A stretch of DNA of 64,000 bases from Streptococcus mitis (GTDB lineage Bacteria; Bacillota; Bacilli; Lactobacillales; Streptococcaceae): positions 75,675 through 139,674 of the forward strand of contig NZ_WIJP01000006.1 in NCBI RefSeq assembly GCF_009496155.1. The letters are read 5' to 3'. Positions 36,150-43,406 of this stretch are shown one piece after another. Numbering within the stretch: the first letter of the stretch is position 1; each line of letters starts with the position of its first letter. Made by a program: the position numbers and the translations under genes. The notes beneath the pieces are model-generated. The model was given only the letters and a program-made list of their open reading frames with translations. It had not been told where the DNA came from and made no database searches.

Positions 36150-36739
36150 TCTGTAATCTCCTCAACAGTGAATTTAATTCGATGACTTCCAATGTTGAAG
36201 AAATTATCAACACCTATTTTCTTTTCACTTGATACAATTTTCATTGCAGATTCCATCACTTTTTTACCAAATAAAAATTGATTTTCATAAAAGCGTTTTT
36301 GAACTTCGTCTAATTTTTGGTAAGGCGATACATAATTTTGTTCAACCGTCATTTCTTCTTCAAATCTCCTATTTTCATCATCAGGAGAAAGGGAATGATT
36401 GTAGATTTCTGGGAAGTTAAGCTCTTTTAACTTTTCTAACCCTCTCATCATCTCTGAATAAGCATTTCTTTCTTTTGCGTGTTTCTTATAATTCGTAACG
36501 CCTGGTTGTTGCTTAGCTAAAAATTTAATCTCTGCATTGGAAAGTTTGTACTTGATACACATCTGGGCATCTATCCAAAAAACATCTGCGTCTCCTCTAT
36601 GCCAATTAAAATCATTTCTTTCTAAATCTAATAGCAAATCAACGACTTCTTGGCCACGTTGGCTTTCTAGCAAATCATTGTCAACAGGCTTAGTTACCAT
36701 AACCTCGGCAATCCAGTCTAGCCAAACACTGTCTTCCAT
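36146..36739 (-). CDS. Phage early protein of unknown function (197 aa)
   Basis: The start is the ATG at 36739, overlapping the upstream stop in TGATG and preceded by GGAGG. The 197 residues are mostly helical and charged (DLERNDFNWHRGDADVFWIDAQMCIKYKLSNAEIKFLAKQQ). I do not recognise a family. The tight coupling on both sides supports it as a true gene. Confidence 0.75.
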   Translation of the reverse strand: MEDSVWLDWIAEVMVTKPVDNDLLESQRGQEVVDLLLDLERNDFNWHRGDADVFWIDAQMCIKYKLSNAEIKFLAKQQPGVTNYKKHAKERNAYSEMMRGLEKLKELNFPEIYNHSLSPDDENRRFEEEMTVEQNYVSPYQKLDEVQKRFYENQFLFGKKVMESAMKIVSSEKKIGVDNFFNIGSHRIKFTVEEITE

Positions 36740-37257
36740 CACTCCACCTCCTTAATCTCAATCCCTGGGCAATCAAACACCCAGCCGAACCCAACTTCTT
36801 CAAGCTCTTTTCGGGTGTGATTTGTGCGATGATTCTTAGAATTACCACTTATACCAAAGTACCAAGTAGCAAGTTTTTTGTTATTGGCTAGACATCCATT
36901 GATACGATTCATACCTTTCACCTTCACCAAGTACCGCTTCTCTTTCTCGACCTCGTAGCCGTCCAGCCATGCACGAGCGAAGAGGTCTTGGTTGCTCGCC
37001 TTTTTAATCCATAATATAAAATCGAAACTTTGGTTGTGTTCTTTCATAAAGTTTGGAGTCATAGCAGTATATAGACTAGTTGTTAAATGTTCTTTACAAA
37101 CCTCAATCCAATCCGCCACAACCTGCGGAACTTTGACTGGTTGCGGTTCGTCTAATTGTTCTAAATCTTGTAAAAAGATTTGGCGCGCTAGCTCTACCCT
37201 TTCATCCCATACACCCTCAAGTTTTTCATACTTCTCAATCAATCGCTGTACTTTCAT
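36739..37257 (-). CDS. DUF1642-type protein
   Basis: The 172-residue protein has VVADWIEVCKEHLTTSLYTAMTP, WLDGYEVEKEKRYLVKVKGMN and a C-terminal KELEEVGFGWVFDCPGIEIKEVE, the pattern of DUF1642 in streptococcal and lactococcal phages. The function is unknown. It overlaps the coiled-coil gene upstream by 23 bp and the next gene by a TGATG junction. Confidence 0.88.
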   Translation of the reverse strand: MKVQRLIEKYEKLEGVWDERVELARQIFLQDLEQLDEPQPVKVPQVVADWIEVCKEHLTTSLYTAMTPNFMKEHNQSFDFILWIKKASNQDLFARAWLDGYEVEKEKRYLVKVKGMNRINGCLANNKKLATWYFGISGNSKNHRTNHTRKELEEVGFGWVFDCPGIEIKEVE

Positions 37258-37438
37258 CTTCCGACTCCTTCACTTTCTTTCTTAATTCTTTATTCTTTTT
37301 CTTCAACAAATCACGCTCCAGCGCTCTAATCCGTCTCTTGCGTGAATCGCACGGCTTAGAATACTCGATTATCTTTTCTTCGTTTTGCTCGATTGTACGT
37401 TTCAGTCCTTTAATGACTGACTGTTTGCTGTATTCCAT
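37235..37438 (-). CDS. Small basic coiled-coil protein (67 aa)
   Basis: The sequence is almost entirely charged helix (GLKRTIEQNEEKIIEYSKP, then KNKELRKKVKESEDES). It overlaps the DUF1642 gene. No family is recognised. Confidence 0.6.
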   Translation of the reverse strand: MEYSKQSVIKGLKRTIEQNEEKIIEYSKPCDSRKRRIRALERDLLKKKNKELRKKVKESEDESTAID

Positions 37439-37552
37439 GTTTTATCCTGTTTATAAAAATCCAGCTCTTGCCCCTCATGGCTCAAAGACACAAGAGCTAG
37501 CAAATTCTTTATACGTCATTCGTCCAAGTCTGACGCATATTCTAGCTCGCTT

Positions 37553-37780
37553 TTAACGTGGTTCGCGGCACGTTGATTTTGTTGCTAAGTAATAGCAATC
37601 TACCGCACCATAATCAAACCTCACATCGTCTTTTCCGATATATTTTTTGAATTTTGGTCTGGTGATACCAGAGAAAGCCCACTGATGGTCTTCCATCTGC
37701 TCAATGAGATCATCGACATTGTCAAACCTCCCAAGGTAAAACTTGCAGTGCCCATTGTAGACGAAGTAGAGATTTAACAT
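37553..37780 (-). CDS. Small phage protein (75 aa)
   Basis: The start is the ATG at 37780 (MLNLYFVYNGHCKFYLGRF), which overlaps the upstream stop as TGATG and is preceded by GAGGTGG; the longer frame upstream of it is the other gene's shadow. Residues NVDDLIEQMEDHQWAFSGITRPKFKKYIG follow. I do not recognise it. Confidence 0.65.
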   Translation of the reverse strand: MLNLYFVYNGHCKFYLGRFDNVDDLIEQMEDHQWAFSGITRPKFKKYIGKDDVRFDYGAVDCYYLATKSTCREPR

Positions 37781-37974
37781 CACTCCACCTCGACAGGGTA
37801 GAAGTTCCCAAAGGAACCCCTCAATGCCTTGCCGACCTGTACGGCGGCCGACCGAGAAATAAACCGCATGGCTTTCTTCTCTTCTGAACATGAAATGTCC
37901 AAGCCAGTCACTCCGATAACTGCGGACATCAGAAACGGCTTATCCTCTCTTGTCCCATGCTTTAAAATAAACAT
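37780..37974 (-). CDS. Small phage protein (64 aa)
   Basis: The 64 residues (MFILKHGTREDKPFLMSAVIGVTGLDISCSEEKKAMRFISR...) end in VEVE and the stop codon overlaps the next ATG. It lies right after the DnaC-like gene, with GGTGG before its ATG. No family is recognised. Confidence 0.65.
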   Translation of the reverse strand: MFILKHGTREDKPFLMSAVIGVTGLDISCSEEKKAMRFISRSAAVQVGKALRGSFGNFYPVEVE

Positions 37975-37988
37975 CAGCCACCTCCATT

Positions 37989-38759
37989 CTAGAAATATTG
38001 CTTCCGCTTGTTTGTCAAATCATTGAAAACCATCAAATGGTCTTTATCCACACCCTTCATCAGTCTGGACATGAAGGGTCTCCCATATCTTTTCTGAATA
38101 TCCGCAGAAATCAAATTCGTGGTAATGATTGTATTTGAACGCTTATTAAGGATATTGTAGAGAATAGTAAACGACCATTCGCTATCCTTCTCCATGCCCA
38201 AATCATCCAAAACCAAGAACTTAGCACTAGCAATCTTATTGACCAGAAACTCTTCCTGACTAAAATCAGCTTTAATTTTCATCAGCAAGTCCGTCACGTT
38301 GATAAAAATAGCAATCTCTTTCGTGTACTCAGATAAAGCTTTTACCATCGCAAAGGCCAAATGGCTCTTACCTGTCCCAGCTTCTCCTTGTAGCACGATG
38401 TTGTTCCTAGCACCCTCAGACCACTCACGACAAATCCTCTTTGCAAAAGCTAGCTTTTCTGCTTCTTTTTCAGTGGGTATCTCAAAGTTGTCCAAGGTCG
38501 CATTTTTCAAAACCTCATCATAAAGAGAAAACTTCTCAAGATAGTATTTCCTCTTTCGCTCATTCTCAGCGTCGGCCAGTTCATTCACTCTTGCTTGATT
38601 TTCCTCATGGATCCGCTCAGATTCACACATGCGACATACAACACTGTCAGTACGCAATATCTTTATCAAAGGGATGTTATGCTTTTCGCAAAACTCATCT
38701 TGTTGTTCAGTATTCCTGTGATAAGATAAGGCAATTTCCTCAAACACATTGTCTACCAT
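37989..38759 (-). CDS. DnaC/IstB-like replication ATPase (helicase loader)
   Basis: The start is the ATG at 38759, 8 nt after AGGAGGT (256 residues). An N-terminal zinc-type CRMCESE motif is followed by the AAA+ core: LQGEAGTGKSHLAFAM (Walker A), KFLVLDDLGMEKDSEW (Walker B) and TTNLISADIQKRYGRPFMSRL (sensor/arginine). It loads the host replicative helicase at the phage origin. It follows the replisome organizer, as in other phages. Confidence 0.93.
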   Translation of the reverse strand: MVDNVFEEIALSYHRNTEQQDEFCEKHNIPLIKILRTDSVVCRMCESERIHEENQARVNELADAENERKRKYYLEKFSLYDEVLKNATLDNFEIPTEKEAEKLAFAKRICREWSEGARNNIVLQGEAGTGKSHLAFAMVKALSEYTKEIAIFINVTDLLMKIKADFSQEEFLVNKIASAKFLVLDDLGMEKDSEWSFTILYNILNKRSNTIITTNLISADIQKRYGRPFMSRLMKGVDKDHLMVFNDLTNKRKQYF

Positions 38760-38773
38760 ACTAGCCGACCTCC

Positions 38774-38911
38774 TCATTCATGCCAGCTGGCCATTTCAGA
38801 CAAGCAGGCAATCACTTGATGAATTGGCTGGCTTGCTAAAAGAGTTTTCTTCTCGTAGCTTAATGGATAGTAGTCTATCTCGAATTGCTCAATTAGTTCT
38901 AGTACCCCCAT
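38774..38911 (-). CDS. Small protein between replisome organizer and helicase loader (45 aa)
   Basis: The ATG at 38909-38911 overlaps the end of the replisome organizer gene (GAATGGGGG), with GGAGG 10 nt upstream. The frame encodes MGVLELIEQFEIDYYPLSYEKK...SEMASWHE, 45 residues, and ends 15 bp before the DnaC-like ATG. It is likely translated by coupling. No family is recognised. Confidence 0.6.
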   Translation of the reverse strand: MGVLELIEQFEIDYYPLSYEKKTLLASQPIHQVIACLSEMASWHE

Positions 38912-39705
38912 TCGTCCTTAGCCTCCTGTTCTTCTTTCTTATCCTTGTTCTTCTTTTCCGATTGACGAACCTGTTCAACAGTGGTAACATTGTTCATCTG
39001 CCAATTTCTTAAAATCCCACCAATATATTTGATGTTCGGCTTTCCTGAGTTAATAGCAGTCTTCAGTGCTTCTTTCACCAAATCCACATCATTCTCATTT
39101 AGTAGATGGTTGATTTCTTCAATTTCAAATCCAGATAAGAGCCTACGAAATTCAGATTGAAAAAGTTCTAAAATATTTTCTTCACTACCACTACTAGTAG
39201 TAGTTATTCTTTTCTTATTCTTATCTTTATCTAATCTATTCTTATTCTTATCTTTATCTTCTTCTAGTGCGTTACCATGCGTTACTGTAACGTTACCTGT
39301 AACGTTACCAAGAGCAAGATTTTTCTGTTTTTTACGGTATTTGGCTACACGGTTGCGTGTCTGTTCCTTGATTTTCTCCATTCCGTCAACGTTTTGATGT
39401 TTTTCCCAATTTGGCAAGCTAATGATACCATCAATAATCTCAACCATCCCAAACTGTTCAAAAACTCCAATAGCCATTCTTACTGTATTCAATGGTCTAC
39501 GAAAAATAGTAGCTAACATTTCATCTGTATAGTGAACCTTATCAGTCATCATCAGCAAACCATTACTGTTATGTTTTCCAGCAAGTGTCAAAATCTTGAA
39601 CCATATCACTAAGACGGCATCAGGATCAGGCAAGGCGTCAATCAGACAAATCTTTTCATCGTCAAAAATATCGGTTGTGATTTTAATCCACTTGATTTCA
39701 GACAT
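38899..39705 (-). CDS. Replisome organizer (DnaD/phage O-type initiator)
   Basis: The start is the ATG at 39705 (MSEIKWIKITTDIFDDEKI, 268 residues). The N-terminal winged-helix domain (1-120) is that of phage replisome organizers. A low-complexity linker (about 150-175, EEDKDKNKNRLDKDKNKKR) follows, and then a DnaD-like C-terminal part (LFQSEFRRLLSGFEIEEINHLL... IKYIGGILRNW). It binds the phage origin and recruits the helicase loader. Its linker DNA contains repeated GTTAC sites (39271-39308). It overlaps the upstream gene by 8 bp. Confidence 0.92.
   Translation of the reverse strand: MSEIKWIKITTDIFDDEKICLIDALPDPDAVLVIWFKILTLAGKHNSNGLLMMTDKVHYTDEMLATIFRRPLNTVRMAIGVFEQFGMVEIIDGIISLPNWEKHQNVDGMEKIKEQTRNRVAKYRKKQKNLALGNVTGNVTVTHGNALEEDKDKNKNRLDKDKNKKRITTTSSGSEENILELFQSEFRRLLSGFEIEEINHLLNENDVDLVKEALKTAINSGKPNIKYIGGILRNWQMNNVTTVEQVRQSEKKNKDKKEEQEAKDEWGY
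39195..39310. repeat. Iteron cluster with AT-rich tract, probable phage origin
   Basis: GTTAC occurs at 39271, 39281, 39292 and 39304 (spacing 10-12 bp). The last two are part of perfect palindromes GTAACGTTAC (39287-39296 and 39299-39308). Next to them, 39195-39266 is a nearly pure pyrimidine/AT run of CTTATCTTTATCT-like units. This arrangement inside the initiator gene resembles the lambda origin inside gene O. Confidence 0.6.
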
Positions 39706-39994
39706 ACCGAGCCCCCCACTTCCTACGGTTGGCACGGTACTTCATCCGCATATCCTCATAGATGTGCCTACCTTCTAACTCTAGTTTTTCAAGCTTGAGC
39801 AGACGATTTTTAGAGACCACATCACGATAGTTCTTAGCTAGTTTTTCATAGTCATTTAGGTATTTTTTGATAAGTGAAATTTTCTTGTTTTCCTCCTCTG
39901 CAAGGAGCTTGAAGTCCAATCTTTCTTGGTTGGATGCGATGGTATGGTTGTTTAGTTGGATTTCACAATCCAGCCATTCAATCAATTCTTCCAT
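39698..39994 (-). CDS. Helical coiled-coil phage protein (98 aa)
   Basis: The protein (MEELIEWLDCEIQLNNHTIAS...ENKKISLIKKYLNDYEKLAKNYRDVV...KYRANRRKWGARYV) is nearly all charged helix with a basic C-terminus. It overlaps the replisome organizer start by 8 bp, so its translation is coupled to replication genes. No function is recognised. Confidence 0.72.
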   Translation of the reverse strand: MEELIEWLDCEIQLNNHTIASNQERLDFKLLAEEENKKISLIKKYLNDYEKLAKNYRDVVSKNRLLKLEKLELEGRHIYEDMRMKYRANRRKWGARYV

Positions 39995-40009
39995 TTCCTG
40001 ACCTCCTCA

Positions 40010-40330
40010 TTACAAAAATCTGATTGTAGACTGTTTCGGCTCTGGCAAGGCTAGAGGCTCAGGGCGCAATCCTACAGGCGGTTCGTTGTCATAGGTGAAT
40101 CCTTTGAAGTCTCTACGGATATTCTTGCGAATTTCTTGCCATTTGTCCTCTCTACCACGTTCGTATGCACGATTACGCACTTGGATAATCATAGACGCAA
40201 ATTCTTGCTCTTCTCGTCTTTCTTCTTCCTTGCGTTTTTCCTGCAATTTGATATGACGGCAAAGCCCTGCAAATCCAAGTAGCAAGGCTCCAACACCCAT
40301 TAACTGGTCTAAAATCGGTGGTTCAAACAT
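40010..40330 (-). CDS. Membrane-anchored small phage protein (106 aa)
   Basis: A single hydrophobic segment (LDQLMGVGALLLGFAGLC, about 8-25) is followed by a long charged helix (KLQEKRKEEERREEQEF) and a proline-rich tail (EPPVGLRPEPLALPEPKQ). It lies between the Xis-like and replication genes. No family is recognised. Confidence 0.68.
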   Translation of the reverse strand: MFEPPILDQLMGVGALLLGFAGLCRHIKLQEKRKEEERREEQEFASMIIQVRNRAYERGREDKWQEIRKNIRRDFKGFTYDNEPPVGLRPEPLALPEPKQSTIRFL

Positions 40331-40340
40331 TTTTATCTCC

Positions 40341-40631
40341 TTATGCTCTTAATTTTCGTACTTCTTTCTCTAATTCCAAAATCTCATAAACATCATTGAT
40401 ATCGTACATAATATATTTCCCTTGCTTACGAAATCTCAATCCTTTACGTTCTAACTTCTTAATATAGCCATGAGTGAAGCCAAACTTCTCCATCAAAGCC
40501 TGTTGATTGATTGGCATGCGATCATTCTCTAACTGCTCCTTGACTTGCTTTTCAGCAAAGGCCAATAATTGATTCGTGAACAATTCAGCACTTTCGCCAT
40601 CCAATCGTAATTGTAACGTGATACCTTCCAT
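40341..40631 (-). CDS. Small MerR/excisionase-like DNA-binding protein (96 aa)
   Basis: Residues 45-75 (NQQALMEKFGFTHGYIKKLERKGLRFRKQGKYIMYDINDVYEIL) form a winged helix of the MerR/Xis type: a helix-turn-helix, a wing, then DINDV..IL. The N-terminus is a separate helical segment. Proteins like this act as excisionases or as repressors in phages. Copy B of the CTATGCGGGCAA element lies directly upstream of its ATG, between ATG and promoter region. Confidence 0.75.
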   Translation of the reverse strand: MEGITLQLRLDGESAELFTNQLLAFAEKQVKEQLENDRMPINQQALMEKFGFTHGYIKKLERKGLRFRKQGKYIMYDINDVYEILELEKEVRKLRA

Positions 40632-40632
40632 T

Positions 40633-40663
40633 TTCTACATCCTCTCAACTATGCGGGCAAGCA
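40633..40663 (+). repeat. CTATGCGGGCAA element, copy B
   Basis: The 31 bp from TTCTACATCC to GGGCAAGCA match 28 of 31 positions of 46822-46852. It sits immediately before the ATG of the Xis-like gene (on the other strand) and just before a rightward extended -10. Confidence 0.75.
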
Positions 40664-40669
40664 TTTTTG

Positions 40670-40727
40670 TGATATAATGGTTTTAATTATTTAAGTATGC
40701 GCCTGATTGCCGTCAGGTGCTTTTTGT
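40670..40727 (+). ncRNA. Possible very short rightward transcript with promoter and terminator
   Basis: TGATATAAT (40670-40678) is an extended -10 that would start RNA near 40685. GCGCCTGA (40699-40706) and TCAGGTGC (40713-40720) then pair over 8 bp (one G-U), followed by TTTTTGTTT. The RNA would be only about 40 nt. If the terminator is passed, transcription becomes antisense to the antirepressor gene. Confidence 0.5.
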
Positions 40728-40871
40728 TTGAAAAGTTTTACTTTCCATTGCCCTGAGTTCTATCTCATGGCTGACTTGTTTCAATAGCTTCTCACACGCT
40801 ATCTTAGCTTCTCTGTACGTTGTGTTCTCGCTGATGAAGTAATCAGCAAGTTCAATGATTTTATCTTCCAT
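40713..40871 (-). CDS. Small helical protein (52 aa)
   Basis: The frame MEDKIIELADYFISENTTYREAKIACEKLLKQVSHEIELRAMESK... has 52 residues; AGGGG lies a few bases before its ATG. It follows the antirepressor stop by 9 bp. The amphipathic helical sequence is credible, but I do not recognise it. Confidence 0.55.
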   Translation of the reverse strand: MEDKIIELADYFISENTTYREAKIACEKLLKQVSHEIELRAMESKTFQTKST

Positions 40872-40879
40872 GCCTACCC

Positions 40880-41590
40880 CTACGCTTGACTAAATGCGTT
40901 CAGTTCCATAATCTTCATTTTAGTATTAGTGCTTGGCTCCCACGTCATCCAGTAAGCAAGAGCGGCATCCGCATGCTTCTTGGGTAGCAAGTCATAGCGA
41001 CTAATGTTGAAGTGGTCTTTAAAATCAATCTCAGCTTGTCTAAAGACTGACTGAGCGAAATTCTTATCCGCATAAGCTGGGCTATCAATACCACCTAAAC
41101 AAGCCACAACCCTAGCCTTACGCTTCTTCAGGAGCGATTTAGCATAGCTTGGATGAATCGGTTGCTCGCTCTTGAGGTAGTCGATATCTTCTAGCATGGT
41201 CGCCTGTTGCTCACGCAATTTCTTCTGTCCAGTAAAGAGAGCAATAAAGGCATCCTCGTCCAAGTCCTCACGGATAAATCCGCCCTGCTTGCGAATAGCT
41301 GGCAAGACTTCTGAGGTCACCCAACGTTTAAACTCTTTCGCTTGAGGTAATTTACTGGATAAGATAAGAGAGTAGAGCCCAGATTCGTTGATGATTAACA
41401 TATCCTGTGTTCCACCACTAGTAGGGATGCCCTGTTTTAGGGCGTCCTCTTCATCAACGTGAAGAGCAATCGCATTTCTAGCCTTGCTATATCCTAGGAT
41501 GTCTGCAACATCTTTCCCAACGAACCAAGGCTCGTCATCAATTGTTAAAGTACGGACTTCCTGCCAGTGAAAATTAAAAATTTCGTTCAT
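40880..41590 (-). CDS. Phage antirepressor (BRO-N plus ORF6C)
   Basis: The 236-residue protein has a BRO-N domain (about 1-105: NFHWQEVRTLTIDDEPWFVGKDVADILGYSKARNAIALHVDEED, then NESGLYSLILSSKLPQAKEFKRWVTSEVLPAIRKQGG) and a C-terminal ORF6C-like domain (about 130-236, SLLKKRKARVVACLGGIDSPAY). Antirepressors of this kind bind and inactivate phage repressors. It is in the early leftward operon under the lytic promoter. Confidence 0.93.
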   Translation of the reverse strand: MNEIFNFHWQEVRTLTIDDEPWFVGKDVADILGYSKARNAIALHVDEEDALKQGIPTSGGTQDMLIINESGLYSLILSSKLPQAKEFKRWVTSEVLPAIRKQGGFIREDLDEDAFIALFTGQKKLREQQATMLEDIDYLKSEQPIHPSYAKSLLKKRKARVVACLGGIDSPAYADKNFAQSVFRQAEIDFKDHFNISRYDLLPKKHADAALAYWMTWEPSTNTKMKIMELNAFSQA

Positions 41591-41607
41591 AAAGTTCCTT
41601 TCTAAAT

Positions 41608-41835
41608 CTAGTTATGATTAGGTGTTTTTTGTTGCATAGCACGTTTTCTGATAGCTTTCCTCAAACAATCAGCCAACTGTCCTATGTCAGCAATATTGCT
41701 TCCATTGATGCAACCAACAGCACCCAAAGCTTCATAATAGGTTTCTGTATGTGCCAAAACATCGTCAACCATATTTTCAAAATGTTTCTCAACGATTTCT
41801 TTGATAAAATCACTATCTTGTCTTGGATTGTCCAT
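41608..41835 (-). CDS. Small early phage protein (75 aa), paralogue of 42161-42358
   Basis: The protein (MDNPRQDSDFIKEIVEKHFENMVDDVLAHTETYYEALGAVG... LADCLRKAIRKRAMQQK) and the 65-aa protein at 42161 share an acidic helix followed by a small-residue turn and a C-terminal I-(R/Q)-X-X-IRKRA ending. They are probably distant duplicates. GGAGT precedes the ATG. The function is unknown. Confidence 0.72.
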   Translation of the reverse strand: MDNPRQDSDFIKEIVEKHFENMVDDVLAHTETYYEALGAVGCINGSNIADIGQLADCLRKAIRKRAMQQKTPNHN

Positions 41836-41875
41836 TTTTTACTCCTTTTCTAAAAATATACTCAACTACTATTTC

Positions 41876-41884
41876 TGTTATAAT
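41876..41884 (+). promoter_or_regulatory. Extended -10 promoter, rightward
   Basis: TGTTATAAT lies 11 bp before GGAGG (41895-41899), giving an mRNA with a very short leader for the broken frame at 41907. Confidence 0.5.
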
Positions 41885-41906
41885 AAAGCAGAAAGGAGGT
41901 GAGAAT

Positions 41907-42158
41907 AGGCACAAAATAAAAGTTACTTTTTCAGATGGTACCGAAGCTATTTTCCACGAAGAACAAACTTTTCAAACTTGGAAAACTTCAAACAACTCAG
42001 TTTCATTAGGTGAGCTTAGTGGACTTTGGTATCATCATCACGATGGTTTAGTTCCTAGTTTTTTAGAAATAGTAGCAAACGCTCCGTTTTTCTTTGATAT
42101 TGAAAATCCATCTCTTATCTATGCTTCTGCATCTATTGTGAAAATAGAAGCTATATAA
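41907..42158 (+). pseudogene. Rightward gene with lost start codon (83 codons)
   Basis: A clean promoter and AAAGGAGG (41892-41899) are followed 7 nt later by AGG CAC AAA ATA AAA in the frame that stays open to 42158 (HKIKVTFSDGTEAIFHEEQTF...). There is no in-frame ATG, GTG or TTG after the promoter, and AGG sits exactly where ATG is expected, so an ATG-to-AGG change is the simplest explanation. The protein is acidic and beta-rich, of unknown family. Confidence 0.55.
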
Positions 42159-42160
42159 TT

Positions 42161-42358
42161 TCACACTAGGCTATTCAAGGCACGTTTCCTAATTTCGTCT
42201 TGAATAGCTTTTGTCATTGCTAAACCATGTTCTGAAAAATCAGTATATTTTGACACAAGCGAAATCGCTTGTGAATATGTCCTTGATTGTTGAATTGCTT
42301 CATCAGCCCTCTTCTCAATAAAGCTTTGGATGTCATCTTTTAAATTCTCTAGTAGCAT
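42161..42358 (-). CDS. Small early phage protein (65 aa), paralogue of 41608-41835
   Basis: The start is the ATG at 42358, 6 nt after AGGAGG; a GTG two codons earlier overlaps that site. The sequence (MLLENLKDDIQSFIEKRADEAIQQSRTYSQAISLVSKYTDF...MTKAIQDEIRKRALNSLV) is helical and ends in IRKRA like the 75-aa protein. The function is unknown. Confidence 0.7.
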   Translation of the reverse strand: MLLENLKDDIQSFIEKRADEAIQQSRTYSQAISLVSKYTDFSEHGLAMTKAIQDEIRKRALNSLV

Positions 42359-42368
42359 CTCCACCCTC

Positions 42369-42566
42369 CTACTCCAGCACCTTACTGCCGACTACCAATC
42401 GTTTAACGACAACGTCCATCTCCTTAAATTCGGCATTCTCTGCACAGTAGCGGACACTCTCGCTGATGATGTGACAAATAGATACGCCGTACTCGTTCGC
42501 CAACTCCGTAGCAATCTCCCAGGCATCTTTGTCAATCCGTGTTACTTTTTGCGCTGCGTTGTTCAT
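42369..42566 (-). CDS. Arc/CopG-like small regulator (65 aa)
   Basis: The protein (MNNAAQKVTRIDKDAWEIATELANEYGVSICHIISESVRYCAEN...) has a strand-helix-helix order, with VTRIDKDAWEIATELA and a second helix ISESVRYCA, as in ribbon-helix-helix repressors. It lies 10 bp before the 65-aa gene and is part of the early operon. DNA binding is inferred. Confidence 0.6.
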   Translation of the reverse strand: MNNAAQKVTRIDKDAWEIATELANEYGVSICHIISESVRYCAENAEFKEMDVVVKRLVVGSKVLE

Positions 42567-42584
42567 AATATTCCTTTCTAAATT

Positions 42585-42593
42585 TGGTATAAT
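42585..42593 (+). promoter_or_regulatory. Extended -10 promoter of the rightward membrane gene
   Basis: TTTGGTATAAT ends at 42593, 25 nt before the ATG at 42618. The -35 region is poor, as is usual for extended -10 promoters. Confidence 0.55.
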
Positions 42594-42617
42594 TAAAATA
42601 AAAATTTGAGGTTATAT

Positions 42618-43148
42618 ATGCTTAGCGATATTATTAATATTATTTCCATCATTGCTTCTACATCAGTCAGTATTATATCGATTTACTATTCACACAAAGC
42701 CGTCAAAATAGCCAGTGAAGCCAATAAACTTACAGCAGAGATAACTGAAGAAGCAAATCGTCCTGTTATCGTTGCGTACTTAGATACTATAGAAATCAAT
42801 GACTTCCATAAATATCTAGTTATAAAAAACTTTGGGAATACTTCTGCAACTATCCTAGATTTGAAATTTTCAAAAGAAATTGACGAACTGGGTTTTAATA
42901 TGTCATCCCTAGTCGGTTATACCATGGCTCCCTCGCAAAAATTTATGCACATACTTGATAATCGCTTTAAAGAGACCATTGTTGCTAATATCATTTATCA
43001 GAACCAAGCAGGTAAAGTCTACGATGAAGTATATCTAGTAAAAACTGATGCAACATCAAAACTATTGTGGATAGGTAGTAGTGATACTGATAAGACAAGA
43101 AAACTTTTAAAAAATTCTGTTGAGGCTATCATCAAAAACCTTAAATAA
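42618..43148 (+). CDS. Membrane-anchored prophage protein, rightward moron (176 aa)
   Basis: The start is the ATG at 42618, 5 nt after TGAGGT. An N-terminal membrane segment (SDIINIISIIASTSVSIISIYYSH, about 3-26) and a short helix (EANKLTAEITEEANRP) are followed by a beta-rich domain (VIVAYLDTIEINDFHKYLVIKNFGNTSATILDLKF...). The gene runs against the early operon, with its own promoter, so it should be on in the lysogen. Superinfection exclusion is a possibility but is not shown. Confidence 0.78.
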   Translation: MLSDIINIISIIASTSVSIISIYYSHKAVKIASEANKLTAEITEEANRPVIVAYLDTIEINDFHKYLVIKNFGNTSATILDLKFSKEIDELGFNMSSLVGYTMAPSQKFMHILDNRFKETIVANIIYQNQAGKVYDEVYLVKTDATSKLLWIGSSDTDKTRKLLKNSVEAIIKNLK

Positions 43149-43307
43149 TTATTCTGGCAACTGTGAATATTTCTCAATTGTCTCAATAGTATCAGCAAGA
43201 ACTGCTTTAGCCAGTCCGCTATTCAGATTATGATTACGAAGAACTTGCAAAAGTTCTTTTTTGATTTTTTCCACGTCATCTTCAGTTAGATATTCTAAAC
43301 ACATCAT
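43149..43307 (-). CDS. Small early protein (52 aa)
   Basis: The frame MMCLEYLTEDDVEKIKKELLQVLRNHNLNSGLAKAVLADTIETIEKYSQLPE has 52 residues in an amphipathic helical pattern. Its ATG overlaps the stop of the 28-aa frame (ATGATG/TGA), and GGAGGAA-like sequence lies ahead. It ends back-to-back with the rightward membrane gene. No family is recognised. Confidence 0.65.
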   Translation of the reverse strand: MMCLEYLTEDDVEKIKKELLQVLRNHNLNSGLAKAVLADTIETIEKYSQLPE

Positions 43308-43390
43308 CCCTCTTTCCTTTCTTTCTCCTCAACAATATAGGTCACTGTCCTCAATATCTCGTTGAGGGCTGTTCTTTCTAGTTCGTTCAT
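43304..43390 (-). CDS. Very small early protein (28 aa)
   Basis: AAGGA lies 7 nt before the ATG at 43390 and the frame MNELERTALNEILRTVTYIVEEKERKEG ends overlapping the next ATG. Position, ribosome site and coupling support it. The function is unknown. Confidence 0.5.
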   Translation of the reverse strand: MNELERTALNEILRTVTYIVEEKERKEG

Positions 43391-43406
43391 TCCGTTTTCC
43401 TTCCTC

